Source: Pedobacter sp. (GTDB lineage Bacteria > Bacteroidota > Bacteroidia > Sphingobacteriales > Sphingobacteriaceae). Taken from it: a DNA stretch of 64,000 nucleotides. Positions 38,312 to 49,640 of this stretch are shown here, in pieces (the first letter of the stretch is position 1; each line of letters begins with the position of its first letter). Location of the stretch: contig JAVHXV010000004.1 of the NCBI GenBank assembly GCA_031119475.1, positions 1 through 64,000 of the forward strand. The letters run 5' to 3'. The notes beneath the pieces are model-generated. The model searched no databases. It saw only the letters and a program-made list of their open reading frames with translations, and was not told where the DNA came from. The position numbers and the translations under genes are program-made.

Positions 38312-38345
38312 AAAAAGGGTCTGAACATTGTCCAAACCCTTTTTG
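38312..38345 (-). terminator. terminator downstream of lolA
   Basis: AAAAGGGT...ACCCTTTT stem with a T-run on the minus strand. Confidence 0.6.
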
Positions 38346-38373
38346 CAAAATCCCGACCGCAATCGGAAAAACA

Positions 38374-39021
38374 TTATCTAAGGTCTACCACTTCCACACC
38401 AGGATATTTTTTGGCGTCGAAGGCAAATGTGGTGGCCGGCACCTTAACATTTGGAGAAAATGTTTTTACGTTATACGTATAGGTGTTTCCATTTTTTTCA
38501 AAGATGACCACATTGGCGATCTGTTTGCTTGCCTTATCAATGCTCAAACGGATTTTAAATACATTCTTTTTGGAATCTGTTGGCGACAGGTCGATCATCT
38601 GATAAACTTTCGATCCTACCTTGCTTTCTCCTGTATACAGGTACTTAAAACCTTTTTCGTAGATGGTGAAAATTTTGGCAGGGTTGATGGCATCGCTGCT
38701 GTTGTCAACATTTGAAATCTGCACTTCTTTGTCGTTTTTAAGATAGGTCCATTGTACCTTTCCATCACTGATCAGGTCTTGGTTGGTCATGGCCACTTTG
38801 TATTTGTTCGCATTGGCCTTTACATACAAAGTTCCCTGTTGTGTTTCTTTTACCTTGGCCTGCGGGTTGTTCAGCGTAAAGGTAAAATCTGTTTTTACTA
38901 CATCGTAAGAGCGGTATTTCTTACTCACGGCGGCCAAAATTTCTTTGGCTTTTGAATCTGTCTGCGCGCTTGCCGATAAGCCGAAGGCGCCGATTACTAG
39001 GGCAATGATGATCTTTTTCAT
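38374..39021 (-). CDS. lolA: outer-membrane lipoprotein carrier protein LolA family
   Basis: 215 aa; signal peptide; QTDSKAKEILAAVSKKYRSYDVVKTDFTFTLNNPQAK...GTLYVKANANKYKVAM. Confidence 0.85.
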   Translation of the reverse strand: MKKIIIALVIGAFGLSASAQTDSKAKEILAAVSKKYRSYDVVKTDFTFTLNNPQAKVKETQQGTLYVKANANKYKVAMTNQDLISDGKVQWTYLKNDKEVQISNVDNSSDAINPAKIFTIYEKGFKYLYTGESKVGSKVYQMIDLSPTDSKKNVFKIRLSIDKASKQIANVVIFEKNGNTYTYNVKTFSPNVKVPATTFAFDAKKYPGVEVVDLR

Positions 39022-39081
39022 TATAAGTTAGTTAATTCTGTTAACAGTTACTCAACTCAGGTTAACAGCACGTAAATCAAA

Positions 39082-41628
39082 TTATTTGTTATTTAAGTCG
39101 TTCAAAAACTGTTCCAAAGCATACTGGTCTGGCAATAAAACTTCCCTGGCCTTACTGCCTTCGAACGGACCAACAACACCTGCGGCTTCCAATTGATCAA
39201 TGATCCTACCGGCACGGTTATAGCCCAATTTCATTTTGCGCTGGATAAGCGAGGTAGATCCCTGCTGATGGGTTACGATCAGCTGTGCGGCCTCTTCAAA
39301 TAACGGATCGCGGTCGTCGGGGTCGAAATCAATTTTACCGCCCTCGCCATTTTCATCAATGTATTCAGGTAACTGATAGGCTTCTGGATAACCGCGCTGG
39401 TTACCGATAAATTCCGAAACCCGATCTACTTCGGGCGTATCCACAAAAGCACACTGTAGCCTAATCAAGTCGTTACCGGTAGAAAGGAGCATGTCTCCCC
39501 TACCGATCAGCTGATCGGCTCCGCCGCTGTCCAAGATGGTCCGCGAGTCGATTTTAGACAACACCCTAAACGCCAACCTGGCAGGAAAATTGGCCTTAAT
39601 GGTACCGGTAATGATATTCACCGATGGCCGTTGTGTAGCCAGCACCAGGTGGATGCCGATGGCACGTGCCAGCTGCGCCAAACGGGCGATCGGGGCCTCT
39701 ACTTCCTTTCCGGCGGTCATCATCAGGTCGGCAAATTCGTCCACGATCAATACGATATACGGTAAAAAGCGATGGTTGTTATTCGGATTTAACTTCCTCT
39801 TAATAAACTTATCATTATACTCCCTTAAATTTCTCACCTGCGCGTCTTTCAACAGATCATAACGCTGGTCCATTTCTATACATAACGAATTCAGGGTGTT
39901 CACCACTTTTTTGGTATCGGTAATGATGGCATCTGCCTCGCCGGGAAGTTTGGCCAGAAAATGGCGCTCAATCTTATTGAAAAGCGTAAGTTCTACTTTT
40001 TTTGGATCGACCAGCACGAATTTCAGCTGCGCTGGATGTTTGGTGTACAACAGGGACACCAAAATGGCATTGATCCCCACAGATTTACCCTGTCCGGTTG
40101 CACCTGCTACCAACAAGTGCGGCATTTTGGCCAAGTCGGCAATGTAAACTTCGTTTGAAATGGTTTTCCCAAGGGCTATAGGAAGATCCATTGTGGTCTG
40201 CTGAAACTTCTCTGTCGCTAAAATGCTGCGCATCGATACCATTTCTGGATGAAGATTAGGTACCTCAATCCCGATTGTACCTTTGCCGGGCATCGGCGCA
40301 ATGATCCTGATCCCAAGTGCCGCCAAGCTCAATGCAATATCGTCTTCCAAGTTTTTGATCTTGGAAATCCGTACACCGGGTGCTGGGATGATTTCATATA
40401 AGGTTACCGTTGGACCAATCGTTGCCTTGATCTTATCGATCTCGATATTATAGTGGTTCAGGGTTTCTACGATCTTATTTTTATTGGCCTCCAGTTCATC
40501 TGCATTGACCGAAATCTTGTTGGAACCATAATTCTCCAACAGATCGAGGTGTGGTTTTTTGTAGGATGACAGGTCGAGCGTAGGATCATAGTTTCCAAAC
40601 TGCTCTACGAGTTCCTCGGCCTTTGCCTCTTCTTCGGTTTTTTCGACCGTAAAACCAGGTTCCTGTGCTACGGTTTCCAATGGAGTTGCAGCCGCTGCAG
40701 CACTTACCACAGGTGTCAGCAGCACATTGTTGCCCATCGGAAGGATGTCTTCCAGTTCCTCCTCCTCATCTTTTTCTTCGAAACGGCTGGGCGTTAGGAC
40801 AATGTTCTGTTCTTTTTTGGGTTCGTTCCTAAACTTATCGTTTACATTGAATTCAACGGGCTCAGATCTGACTTCATCCTCCAACTCAATATGCTCCGGC
40901 ACATCGGGTACAAATTCTTCAGTCTTGTCTCGTTTCGGTAGCTTAAAGTCGATGTTATAGGCGATGATCAGGATGGACAGGCCCAAAAAGACCAACAATC
41001 CCCCAACACCTGCCTGACCAATCTGTGCCACCAACAACTTATTGGTCCAATAACCAAATTCCCCTTCCAGAAAATGTGGGGTATCGGCAATCAGCGAATG
41101 GCCAAAGCCAAAGGCAAGTGAGATAAAGATCAAAAAGAAAAAACTATAGCCCAATACCTTTTCCGTAGAAAAAATCTTCACTTTAAAGAGCTGGCGGTAG
41201 CCGATCACAAAAAATACAAATACAAATAAAAAAGAGGCTACCCCAAACCATTTATAGATAAATTGATGGGCGAGCAGTGCGCCGACCTTTCCAAGCCAGT
41301 TCTGAACAATCGGATCGTCTACCCCACTGGCCTTGAGCTCATCCAATCCCTTGAACAGGTTGCTCCATCCGCCATTGGCATCGATAACATAGCTCTGGTC
41401 TTCCTGCCAGGTAAAAAGATAAGAGGTAAAGGCAACAAGGAAATAAATGGAAAGGATGATAAAAAATAGGCCGATGATCTTGATCAGTCTGCCATCCTGA
41501 AGATCAAAGCTGGGCAGGATTTCCGTTTTTTGCCGGGGCGGCTTAGCTGAGGGCTGCTTTTGACCAGCTCTGACAGGCTCTTCGTTCTTAAATGAATTGG
41601 ATTTAAATGAATTTCCCCTTAGCGGCAT
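39082..41628 (-). CDS. ftsK: DNA translocase FtsK/SpoIIIE
   Basis: N-terminal TM segments; MPHLLVAGATGQGKSVGINAILVSLLY, VLVDPKKVELTLFN, VLATQRPSVNIITGTIKANFPARLAFRV; gamma domain GSTSLIQRKMKLGYNRAGRIIDQLE. Confidence 0.97.
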   Translation of the reverse strand: MPLRGNSFKSNSFKNEEPVRAGQKQPSAKPPRQKTEILPSFDLQDGRLIKIIGLFFIILSIYFLVAFTSYLFTWQEDQSYVIDANGGWSNLFKGLDELKASGVDDPIVQNWLGKVGALLAHQFIYKWFGVASFLFVFVFFVIGYRQLFKVKIFSTEKVLGYSFFFLIFISLAFGFGHSLIADTPHFLEGEFGYWTNKLLVAQIGQAGVGGLLVFLGLSILIIAYNIDFKLPKRDKTEEFVPDVPEHIELEDEVRSEPVEFNVNDKFRNEPKKEQNIVLTPSRFEEKDEEEELEDILPMGNNVLLTPVVSAAAAATPLETVAQEPGFTVEKTEEEAKAEELVEQFGNYDPTLDLSSYKKPHLDLLENYGSNKISVNADELEANKNKIVETLNHYNIEIDKIKATIGPTVTLYEIIPAPGVRISKIKNLEDDIALSLAALGIRIIAPMPGKGTIGIEVPNLHPEMVSMRSILATEKFQQTTMDLPIALGKTISNEVYIADLAKMPHLLVAGATGQGKSVGINAILVSLLYTKHPAQLKFVLVDPKKVELTLFNKIERHFLAKLPGEADAIITDTKKVVNTLNSLCIEMDQRYDLLKDAQVRNLREYNDKFIKRKLNPNNNHRFLPYIVLIVDEFADLMMTAGKEVEAPIARLAQLARAIGIHLVLATQRPSVNIITGTIKANFPARLAFRVLSKIDSRTILDSGGADQLIGRGDMLLSTGNDLIRLQCAFVDTPEVDRVSEFIGNQRGYPEAYQLPEYIDENGEGGKIDFDPDDRDPLFEEAAQLIVTHQQGSTSLIQRKMKLGYNRAGRIIDQLEAAGVVGPFEGSKAREVLLPDQYALEQFLNDLNNK

Positions 41629-41797
41629 TTCGTTAATGTTTTGAGCAACAAATATAAAAGATATACTGGTTTGTGCTGTATAAAATCAAATACGATTTAA
41701 AGAAATTATTTTGCATTTCAAAAGGATTAAACCATCTTGATTAAAGCTCGTCCAATGTATACTGGTTAAATAATTATATAGTTTTGTTTAGGTTGAT

Positions 41798-41832
41798 CCT
41801 GTCCAATTAGCGTTGGACGGGATTTTTTTTTT
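41798..41832 (+). terminator. orphan terminator-like hairpin in the ftsK-ankyrin intergenic region
   Basis: GTCCAA-TTAGCG-TTGGAC stem with CC/GG extension, followed by GGGATTTTTTTTTT. Confidence 0.55.
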
Positions 41833-41959
41833 GCAAGAAAAGCGTAGGGCGATTAGCGGATGGCGATTAGCGGATGCTGATGGCGCTGACCGCTATGCGC
41901 TTTACGCAATCACATTTTTTTTCTCTATCTTAACACGATAGTTTTAAACTTACCATTAA

Positions 41960-42616
41960 ATGGACATTACGCATCTCGAATCATTGATCGAAAATGATCA
42001 ATTGAACGAAGTCATTTCTTTACTAAGCCAGCAGCCTGCATTGGCCACGCAGCCTACCGCCCACCAGATTTCACCGATTTTATTGGCCTGTTATTATAAA
42101 AAACCTGCCATCGCAAAAGCCATAGCCGAGTTTGTACCGGAACTAAGCATTTTTGATGCCTGTGCCATCGGAAAGTTTGATGACCTGACCCTGCTTGCCT
42201 TCAAAGACCCACAAAGCATCAATTCCTTTTCCGTTGATGGGTTTACGCCCTTGGGACTGGCCTGTTATTTTGGCCATGAAGAAATTGCCCGTTTTCTGGT
42301 GCTGAAAGGTGCAGACGTAAACGTGGCCAGCAAAAATGGCTTCCATGTTTTTCCCATCCATTCTGCCGTGGCCGCCAATAATTTTAACATTACCAAAATG
42401 CTCCTAGATGCCGGGGCCTATCCAAATGTCTGTCAGAAATCTGGTGTCGCGCCCCTACATTCGGCAGCCCAGTTGGGCAATATCGAAATGATCATCCTTT
42501 TGTTGGAGCATGGTGCAGAAATAGGCCTACGTATGGAGGGCGGAAAGCTTCCAGCCGATCTGGCCGCCGAAAAGGGCTTTCATGAAATTGCCGAGATTTT
42601 GCGAGATGACGATTAA
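41960..42616 (+). CDS. ankyrin-repeat protein
   Basis: DGFTPLGLACYFGHEEIARFLVLKGADVNVASKNGFHVFPIHSAVAANNFNITKMLLDAGA. Confidence 0.93.
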   Translation: MDITHLESLIENDQLNEVISLLSQQPALATQPTAHQISPILLACYYKKPAIAKAIAEFVPELSIFDACAIGKFDDLTLLAFKDPQSINSFSVDGFTPLGLACYFGHEEIARFLVLKGADVNVASKNGFHVFPIHSAVAANNFNITKMLLDAGAYPNVCQKSGVAPLHSAAQLGNIEMIILLLEHGAEIGLRMEGGKLPADLAAEKGFHEIAEILRDDD

Positions 42617-42799
42617 GACCTTAGAGGTAAGAGGGAAAAGGTAAGAGGGAAAATGTGAGTAGTAAGATTAAATCGTTTATTGCTAGAGAGAGTTTATCTT
42701 GTTGGATAGCGATTGGCGTTTGGCGTAATTGTTAACAACATAGAATTAATTCTTTTAACATTTCTTTCTAAATATATTCCAAAACACTACTGCGAAGCC

Positions 42800-43078
42800 A
42801 TAGTTTCAACCTTTAAACTTTAAATTTTTGCCGAAAGCTCCGCAGGAGTTCCTTGGGAACATACCTTCGGGACAACTTTTAAGTTTAAACTTTGCAACCT
42901 TTCAACCTTCAACCTTTCAACCTTTCAACCTTTCAACCTTTCAACCTTTAACTTTGCAACCTTCAACCTTTGCCAAAGGCATGAGTGTGGGACTTTCGAC
43001 TTTTTATGCCAAAGGTACCCATGAGGGGCTTTTTACTTTCGACTTTTTACTTTTTACTTTTGACTTTTAACTTCTTCA
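42800..43078. repeat. low-complexity repeats (CAACCTTT 8-mers; ACTTTTT 7-mers)
   Basis: (caaccttt)n around 42895-42970; tttttactttttac around 43029-43070. Confidence 0.9.
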
Positions 43079-43080
43079 AC

Positions 43081-43302
43081 TCAAACATCCCACACCCTTA
43101 ACCTTATTTTCTTGACATAGTTTCTGATATCGAGCATCACGGCTGCCAAAAGATAGAACAGGATCGGAAAACCAACCGCTAAAAAGGAAGAATAGATAAA
43201 GAACAGACGCACCTTGCTCGTGCTCATGTTAAACTTATTGGCCAAATAGGCCGACACACCGAAGCTTTGCTGCTCAAAATAAGTGATGATCCGCTGTAGC
43301 AT
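43081..43302 (-). CDS. PspC-domain-like membrane protein
   Basis: 73 aa; AYLANKFNMSTSKVRLFFIYSSFLAVGFPILFYLLAAVMLD. Confidence 0.75.
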   Translation of the reverse strand: MLQRIITYFEQQSFGVSAYLANKFNMSTSKVRLFFIYSSFLAVGFPILFYLLAAVMLDIRNYVKKIRLRVWDV

Positions 43303-43341
43303 AATGAATTAACGTGTATCTAATATACAAATTATCATGCA

Positions 43342-44652
43342 TTAATGTTTAGGTTCTTTTTGGTGCGGCACCTTCTTTTTTAAAATGTAGGCACCAATGC
43401 TGCATTCCAAACATTTCTTTTGGTCACAATATGCACTTTTTAACTGTATGATTGCCTGCGAAACCCCAGCGTCATCGATGTTAACGCCTGCCTTGATATA
43501 TTTGGATACGATTGCATTTTTTTCATTTGGCAAGGATTCTAAAAATGCCATTGCCCGTTGTACATATTCATAATGGTCCATCTGTGTGCCATAAGAAAAC
43601 AGGATCAAGCTTACGGTATTGATCAGCAGGTTGTGGATCGTGTGCTGACCAAGTTGAACGGCAACATTTTTTGCTTGGCGATGAAAATGATAATGATCCT
43701 GCCAGAATGGATGTACAGGCAGATCTGAAAATAGGCCTGCAGCCACTTGGATGGTTTCTGCCTGCAACAGACGCGAAAACAAATGTTGCGAACTGGACAG
43801 CAGCGCAGAGAATTGGGCCAATCTTAAGGTAGGAAAATTCTGCGGCCGCATCCGCATGAACTTCCAGAGCGAAACAGCGATTGGCTTCAGCCCATATTTC
43901 TTTTTTAAAAAAAGATATTCTCGTTTCAGTTGCCTGGGATAGGCTTCGCTAAATTTCTGCGACAAAAATCCGGCCTGGCCAAAAATAAGTGCCTCGATCT
44001 GGAGGGGACTATCTCCGTGTTTGGCAAAAAGCTGGTAGGGAATGGATTGTGCCAAGATTTCCATGGGAAGGGAATTGACCTTAAAACCAAAGTTTCTGGC
44101 CAAAAAATGATAAAAGACAGCATTCCAATCGCCTTTGGCCAGTTCGAGTTTTTCGGCTACGGCTTCAGTTCTTTGGACCAGCCGCTCAATGAGTACGCGC
44201 GAAAGAAAGTGACGGACCAGAAAATCATCAACCTGTCCGATCTGCCCCGCACAGGGAAAATCGGAAATGGAATGGACCAGCGCTTCAAAATGATCAAATA
44301 TCACCTCAGGAAACAAGCCCTTGATCACCAGTACCGGCAGCAGGCTCCCATCTTTTCGATAGATGGGCAGGTCATCTTCATATACGACGTGCAAAATCAC
44401 ATTTTCATAAGCGTCATTGTGCTGATGTTGGTGCAGCATCCAATCTGAACCTTTTACATGGATCTCTATATTTCCTGCCCAAACCGTACCGTCAATTCTC
44501 AATTTGGCATTACTGAAATCGGGGCCTGCATTTTTGTTCCACACACCAATACTCATCAATTGGATGGCCTCACCGTTTGTGGTGAACAATGGACCTGAGC
44601 CAAATAGCTTGAAACGCCAGATAAAATGCAAAAATTCTTCGGGGAAATTCAT
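43342..44652 (-). CDS. DUF2851 family protein
   Basis: EEFLHFIWRFKLF...GVWNKNAGPDFSNAKLRIDGTVWAGNIEIHVKGSDWMLHQHQHNDAYENVILHVVYEDD. Confidence 0.92.
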   Translation of the reverse strand: MNFPEEFLHFIWRFKLFGSGPLFTTNGEAIQLMSIGVWNKNAGPDFSNAKLRIDGTVWAGNIEIHVKGSDWMLHQHQHNDAYENVILHVVYEDDLPIYRKDGSLLPVLVIKGLFPEVIFDHFEALVHSISDFPCAGQIGQVDDFLVRHFLSRVLIERLVQRTEAVAEKLELAKGDWNAVFYHFLARNFGFKVNSLPMEILAQSIPYQLFAKHGDSPLQIEALIFGQAGFLSQKFSEAYPRQLKREYLFLKKKYGLKPIAVSLWKFMRMRPQNFPTLRLAQFSALLSSSQHLFSRLLQAETIQVAAGLFSDLPVHPFWQDHYHFHRQAKNVAVQLGQHTIHNLLINTVSLILFSYGTQMDHYEYVQRAMAFLESLPNEKNAIVSKYIKAGVNIDDAGVSQAIIQLKSAYCDQKKCLECSIGAYILKKKVPHQKEPKH

Positions 44653-44786
44653 CCCATAAAATAGCTATTTAAATCCCTAAAGATGAGCTTATTGCAAAAT
44701 TTAACCTACGATATTCAGCATTCATTTTCTAAGAAAATCAATTTTAAATAGCCGATAATTATTTGCTCAAATCGTAAATAGAACGA

Positions 44787-45698
44787 TTAGGTTTTGGACG
44801 TGGCAATCTCTTTCTTTTTGTAGTTGGTGATGAACACTCCGGAAATGATCAGCACGGTAGCGATCAACAGGTCGTAGGTAATGGTTTCATTGAGGATGAG
44901 CCAGCCCAAGAAGAGTGCAATAATGGTATTGAAATACGAAAGGATGGAAACTTCAGTGGCGGTTACTTTCTTGAGCGCGTAATTATAGCATACATAACCG
45001 ATAATAGAGCCGAAAACCCCAAGATAAACGACTGCGCCCAAGCTTGATAGGCTCCAGCTCGATGGGTCGGCCTGCGGAGAAAAGATTAGTGCCAATATGA
45101 ATTGAATAATGGCAGCAAATCCGAATTGATAGCAGAGGTCAAGGAAGATATTGGACGATTGGTGCGTATATTTTTTGATATAGATCGTGCCAGTGGCCCA
45201 TCCCGTAATGGCAATGGCGATACAAGTGATGCCGCTACGATAGCCGGGATCGAAAAGGTCGCCAAATCCATCCCTGAAGATAAAAGCTACCCCTGCAAAG
45301 CCAATGAGCACACCTATAAATCCTTTTAAAGTAGGTTTCTGAAGGCCAATAACTACACTTCCAATAAATACAACGATCGGATTGAGCGCATTGAGCAGGG
45401 AAGTCAGTCCACTTGGAACGGTCTGCTCCGCTACCGTAGTCATGCCATTGGCAATGATCACCATTAAGGTCGACAACAAGATCTGCCTCCGCAACGCCGG
45501 CCAGCCAATCCATTTCAGTTCCTTTTTGCGGTATAAGACTATGATCAGGATAAGTGCAGCAATGGTTTTGCGCATGGCGGTCACAAACCAGGGCGGAATA
45601 GTGGATACCGCTACCCGGATTCCCAGATAGGTTGTGCCCCAAACAATCGCCACAGCCAAAAGTGCCCCAATAAGCCTTATATCAGGTTTGGCTTTCAT
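44787..45698 (-). CDS. EamA/DMT-family transporter
   Basis: Ten TM layout; [37 protein letters not shown]-terminal EamA repeat. Confidence 0.92.
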   Translation of the reverse strand: MKAKPDIRLIGALLAVAIVWGTTYLGIRVAVSTIPPWFVTAMRKTIAALILIIVLYRKKELKWIGWPALRRQILLSTLMVIIANGMTTVAEQTVPSGLTSLLNALNPIVVFIGSVVIGLQKPTLKGFIGVLIGFAGVAFIFRDGFGDLFDPGYRSGITCIAIAITGWATGTIYIKKYTHQSSNIFLDLCYQFGFAAIIQFILALIFSPQADPSSWSLSSLGAVVYLGVFGSIIGYVCYNYALKKVTATEVSILSYFNTIIALFLGWLILNETITYDLLIATVLIISGVFITNYKKKEIATSKT

Positions 45699-46525
45699 AG
45701 CAGGTTGGCCTCTTCAAGGATTTTTTCCATCTCCTGTTGCAGGGCCAAAGCTTCGGCCCTCGCTTTTTCTGCAAAATCTTCTCCACTGCTAGCGTAAATA
45801 ATGCTCCTTGCCGCATTCACCAACAGGCCGCAAGAGTCGTTCAGTCCATACTCGCAAACTGCGGCCAAACTTCCGCCCTGTGCACCTACACCAGGCACCA
45901 GCAAAAAGTGATCTGGTGCCAGACGGCGCACCTGTGCAAATTCTTGGGGTTTTGTAGCGCCCACCACGTACATGAGCTGGTCGCTATTTGCCCATTGTGT
46001 GGAAGTCAAAATCACCTGTTCAAATAATTTTCGGCCATCGTATTCCCTGGCCTGAAAATCTTGACTGCCTTCATTAGAGGTCAACGCGAGCATGATGACC
46101 CATTTGTCGGCATAATTGAGGAATGGTGTAACCGAATCCTTGCCCATGTACGGCGCTACCGTAATGGCATCGAAACTCATTCCCGAGCTTTTTTCATTAA
46201 AAAAAGCCTCGGCATACATGGCAGAAGTATTGCCAATGTCTCCACGTTTGGCGTCGGCGATCGTCAGTACATCTTTTGGAAAATGTTGCCAGGTCTGTAT
46301 CAATGTTTCCCATCCCTTTACTCCCCTGCTTTCAAAAAACGCAGTATTTGGCTTATAGGCTACACAAAGATCTGCTGTTGCCTCAATGATCTGTTTGTTA
46401 AACTCGAGGATAGGATTTTCATAAGCCAGCAGATGTTTGGGCAGTTTCTCCAATACAGGATCTAGGCCAACACATAAAAAAGATTTTTTTAAACGAATCT
46501 GTTCAAAAAGTTGTTGCTTATTCAT
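45695..46525 (-). CDS. pyrF: orotidine-5'-phosphate decarboxylase
   Basis: [66 protein letters not shown]. Confidence 0.95.
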   Translation of the reverse strand: MNKQQLFEQIRLKKSFLCVGLDPVLEKLPKHLLAYENPILEFNKQIIEATADLCVAYKPNTAFFESRGVKGWETLIQTWQHFPKDVLTIADAKRGDIGNTSAMYAEAFFNEKSSGMSFDAITVAPYMGKDSVTPFLNYADKWVIMLALTSNEGSQDFQAREYDGRKLFEQVILTSTQWANSDQLMYVVGATKPQEFAQVRRLAPDHFLLVPGVGAQGGSLAAVCEYGLNDSCGLLVNAARSIIYASSGEDFAEKARAEALALQQEMEKILEEANLL

Positions 46526-46796
46526 TGTCGATGGGGAGTTAATGCGCCTGCAAATATCTTATTTTTTAGCAGTTTTCAGGGAATTATTGTGCACATCGGC
46601 CCCATTTATTTTTAAACAATTTCAAATTTTAGTTGCAGATTAATTTTCAAATACATACAATTGTGCCATAATTCCCAAAAGTTTATCTGAATATCCCAGA
46701 AAAATTGCTAGCAAAATTATTCCTATAAATGTTGTACAGGCATTTTTCTATGTATTTCTGTGATAGGCTCCATTAAAAATTTCTCCAACACACCTA

Positions 46797-48566
46797 ATGT
46801 TTAACAAAACAGAATTAACTGAAAAGCTTACCGCTGAATTGCGTGAATTAGCCAAAAATCAGGGCATAACGAATGCAGACGAGCTAAGAAAGAACGATTT
46901 AATCGACCAGATTTTGAAGCAACAAAAAAACCAGGACCAACCTGTAAAGGCCACTCCCGAAGCCAAAGCGGCCAAGCCAAGGATCGTAAAGGACAACGCA
47001 GGCGAGCAGCCTCAGCCAGTTGCCAAAAAAAGAGCCCGCATTTCAAAAGAAGATAAAAATAAAAATACCCAACCTGAACGTGCAACCTTGTTTGACGAAC
47101 CTCAGGCACGCCAGCAGGAAACCGAAAATACCATCGCATTTGAACCACCAACGGTTACTGTTCCCCCTGATTTTGGGGACGACCCTGAACGTTTGGAGAC
47201 CATTGCTGATAAATTAAAAAATCAGGCCAATCAAAACGCCAATGCCAATAATCCAGCTCAACCAGAACGTAGCGGAAAAGGCAAGCGTGAACGTGTGGCC
47301 AAGGAAGGCAAGGCGCACAAAGAGGCCAATTCGCCAACTGGCGATGAAAAGCAGCCGAGAGATGAAAACCGGCCGCAGAAAAACCAGAACAATGCTAACC
47401 AGAACGGGGGTAGCCATAAACAGAATGAAACCAGCTACTCAAACCTGGATTTCGACAATACGATCACAAACGAAGGTGTACTGGAAATTATGCCTGATGG
47501 ATATGGCTTTTTACGCTCGGCAGATTACAATTACCTCTCGTCTCCTGATGACATCTATGTTTCCCAATCGCAGATCAAATTGTTCGGACTAAAGACCGGC
47601 GATACCGTGAATGGCAGTATCCGTCCGCCAAAAGAGGGCGAAAAGTATTTTCCATTGGTGAAAGTGATTACCATCAATGGCCGTATCCCAGCTGATGTAC
47701 GTGACAGGGTACCTTTTGATTACCTAACGCCACTATTTCCGACAGAAAAACTGACCTTATTTACTGATTCGAACAATTATTCGACGAGGATCATGGATCT
47801 TTTCACCCCAATTGGCAAAGGTCAGCGCGGATTGATCGTGGCACAGCCAAAGACGGGTAAAACCAACCTCTTAAAAGAAGTAGCCAATGCCATCGCCAAA
47901 AACCATCCAGAAGTTTACCTGATCATTTTATTGATTGATGAGCGTCCGGAGGAGGTGACCGACATGGCCAGAAGTGTGAGGGCAGAAGTGATTGCCTCAA
48001 CGTTCGATGAACCTGCAGAGCGCCATGTGAAGATTGCCAATATCGTATTGGAAAAAGCAAAACGACTGGTTGAATGTGGCCACGATGTAGTCATTCTCCT
48101 CGACTCGATTACCCGTTTGGCAAGGGCCTACAATACCACAGCTCCGGCTTCTGGAAAAATTCTATCAGGCGGTGTAGATGCCAATGCACTCCACAAGCCA
48201 AAACGCTTCTTTGGTGCCGCCCGTAACATTGAAAAAGGCGGATCATTGACCATTTTGGCAACTGCACTGACAGATACGGGCTCTAAAATGGACGAAGTGA
48301 TCTTTGAAGAATTTAAAGGTACAGGTAACATGGAGCTTCAGTTAGACCGTAAGCTTTCCAACAAACGTATTTTCCCTGCCATTGACATTACCGCTTCGAG
48401 CACGCGTAGGGACGACCTATTGCTCGACCGCGAAAACCTACAACGGATTTGGGTGTTGCGCAACCACCTGGCCGATATGAACAGCCAGGAAGCCATGGAA
48501 TTGGTACAGGCCCAGATCAAGGGAACTAAAACCAACGAAGAGTTCTTAATGGGAATGAATGGGTAG
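46797..48566 (+). CDS. rho: transcription termination factor Rho with disordered N-terminal insert
   Basis: [82 protein letters not shown]. Confidence 0.97.
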   Translation: MFNKTELTEKLTAELRELAKNQGITNADELRKNDLIDQILKQQKNQDQPVKATPEAKAAKPRIVKDNAGEQPQPVAKKRARISKEDKNKNTQPERATLFDEPQARQQETENTIAFEPPTVTVPPDFGDDPERLETIADKLKNQANQNANANNPAQPERSGKGKRERVAKEGKAHKEANSPTGDEKQPRDENRPQKNQNNANQNGGSHKQNETSYSNLDFDNTITNEGVLEIMPDGYGFLRSADYNYLSSPDDIYVSQSQIKLFGLKTGDTVNGSIRPPKEGEKYFPLVKVITINGRIPADVRDRVPFDYLTPLFPTEKLTLFTDSNNYSTRIMDLFTPIGKGQRGLIVAQPKTGKTNLLKEVANAIAKNHPEVYLIILLIDERPEEVTDMARSVRAEVIASTFDEPAERHVKIANIVLEKAKRLVECGHDVVILLDSITRLARAYNTTAPASGKILSGGVDANALHKPKRFFGAARNIEKGGSLTILATALTDTGSKMDEVIFEEFKGTGNMELQLDRKLSNKRIFPAIDITASSTRRDDLLLDRENLQRIWVLRNHLADMNSQEAMELVQAQIKGTKTNEEFLMGMNG

Positions 48567-48632
48567 CATCTGCTGCTTGCATTTGGGTTGCTAAACGCCA
48601 AACGCTAGTCGCCAAACATTAATTATAGCGCC

Positions 48633-49337
48633 ATGCTAAAGAGACACATTCCAAACGCCATTACCTGCACCAACCTGTTTTCGGGATGCATCGGAATTGT
48701 TTTTGCTTTTCGTGGACAACTGGAAATGGCCGCATTTTATGTAGTGCTTTCTGGCGTTTTTGATTTTTTTGATGGGATGGCGGCCAGACTGCTCCATGTT
48801 AAATCGGCCATAGGCAAAGAACTTGATTCTTTGGCAGATATGGTAAGTTTCGGCCTTTTGCCCGGCGTGGTGATGTATGCATTGCTTGCCAAGCTTAGCC
48901 TAAGTGGAATCTATCCCCTTCTGCCCTATGCCGGATTTATCCTCACGATTTTTTCGGCACTGCGCTTGGCAAAATTTAACATCGATACACGGCAAACAGA
49001 AGAATTTATTGGATTGAATACACCAATGAATACGCTTTTTATCGTTTCGTTGCCGTTTATAGCCAAAGATTATCCCGAAATTATCGTTTCGCCCATTGTG
49101 CTGTTGGCAATCGTGGGTATCAACAGTTTTCTGCTGGTCAGTGAAATCCCCATCTTTTCGCTCAAGCTCAGCGAAAGATCATGGGCAAAAAGCAAATTCA
49201 AGTATATTTTTGTCATCTTCTCTGCCCTACTCGCTGCCGTTCTACAATTCACTGCAGTACCGTTTATATTGGTTTTATATATCGCTTTTTCGGTTTTACA
49301 TTTTAGGAAGTTGAAGGTTAAAAAAGTTGAAGGTTGA
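48633..49337 (+). CDS. pssA: CDP-diacylglycerol--serine O-phosphatidyltransferase
   Basis: IPNAITCTNLFSGCIGIVFAF...DFFDGMAARLLHVKSAIGKELDSLADMVSFGLLPG. Confidence 0.93.
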   Translation: MLKRHIPNAITCTNLFSGCIGIVFAFRGQLEMAAFYVVLSGVFDFFDGMAARLLHVKSAIGKELDSLADMVSFGLLPGVVMYALLAKLSLSGIYPLLPYAGFILTIFSALRLAKFNIDTRQTEEFIGLNTPMNTLFIVSLPFIAKDYPEIIVSPIVLLAIVGINSFLLVSEIPIFSLKLSERSWAKSKFKYIFVIFSALLAAVLQFTAVPFILVLYIAFSVLHFRKLKVKKVEG

Positions 49338-49620
49338 AAGTTGAAGGTTGAAAGTTGAAAGCTCAAAGCGGAAAGTCGAAGGACAAGGGTGTCTCATGGT
49401 AATCTTTCAGAGATCCCTTACTTCGTTCGGGAAGACAATTCTGCTGTACTCTTTGTTCCTTGCTCCTTGTTCTTTGTTCTTTGTTCCTTGTTCCTTGTTC
49501 CTTGTTCCTTGCTCTTTATTTTAATTATTCGCTTAACGCCATACGCTCTTGATACCTGATACCCGATACTCACATTTTACCTCTCACATCTTCCTCTCCC
49601 TCTTCTTGCATCCCATTAAT
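49316..49620. repeat. low-complexity repeats (GAAGGTT/GAAAGTT; CCTTGTT 7-mers)
   Basis: ttgaaggttgaaagttgaagg and (ccttgtt)n by inspection. Confidence 0.85.
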
Positions 49621-49640
49621 CTTTTAGCTAAGTTTGGCTA

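Noticed and set aside
42828-43070. 80-aa ORF (LSTFQPFNLSTFQPLTLQPSTF)
   Set aside because: Direct translation of CAACCTTT-type low-complexity repeats.
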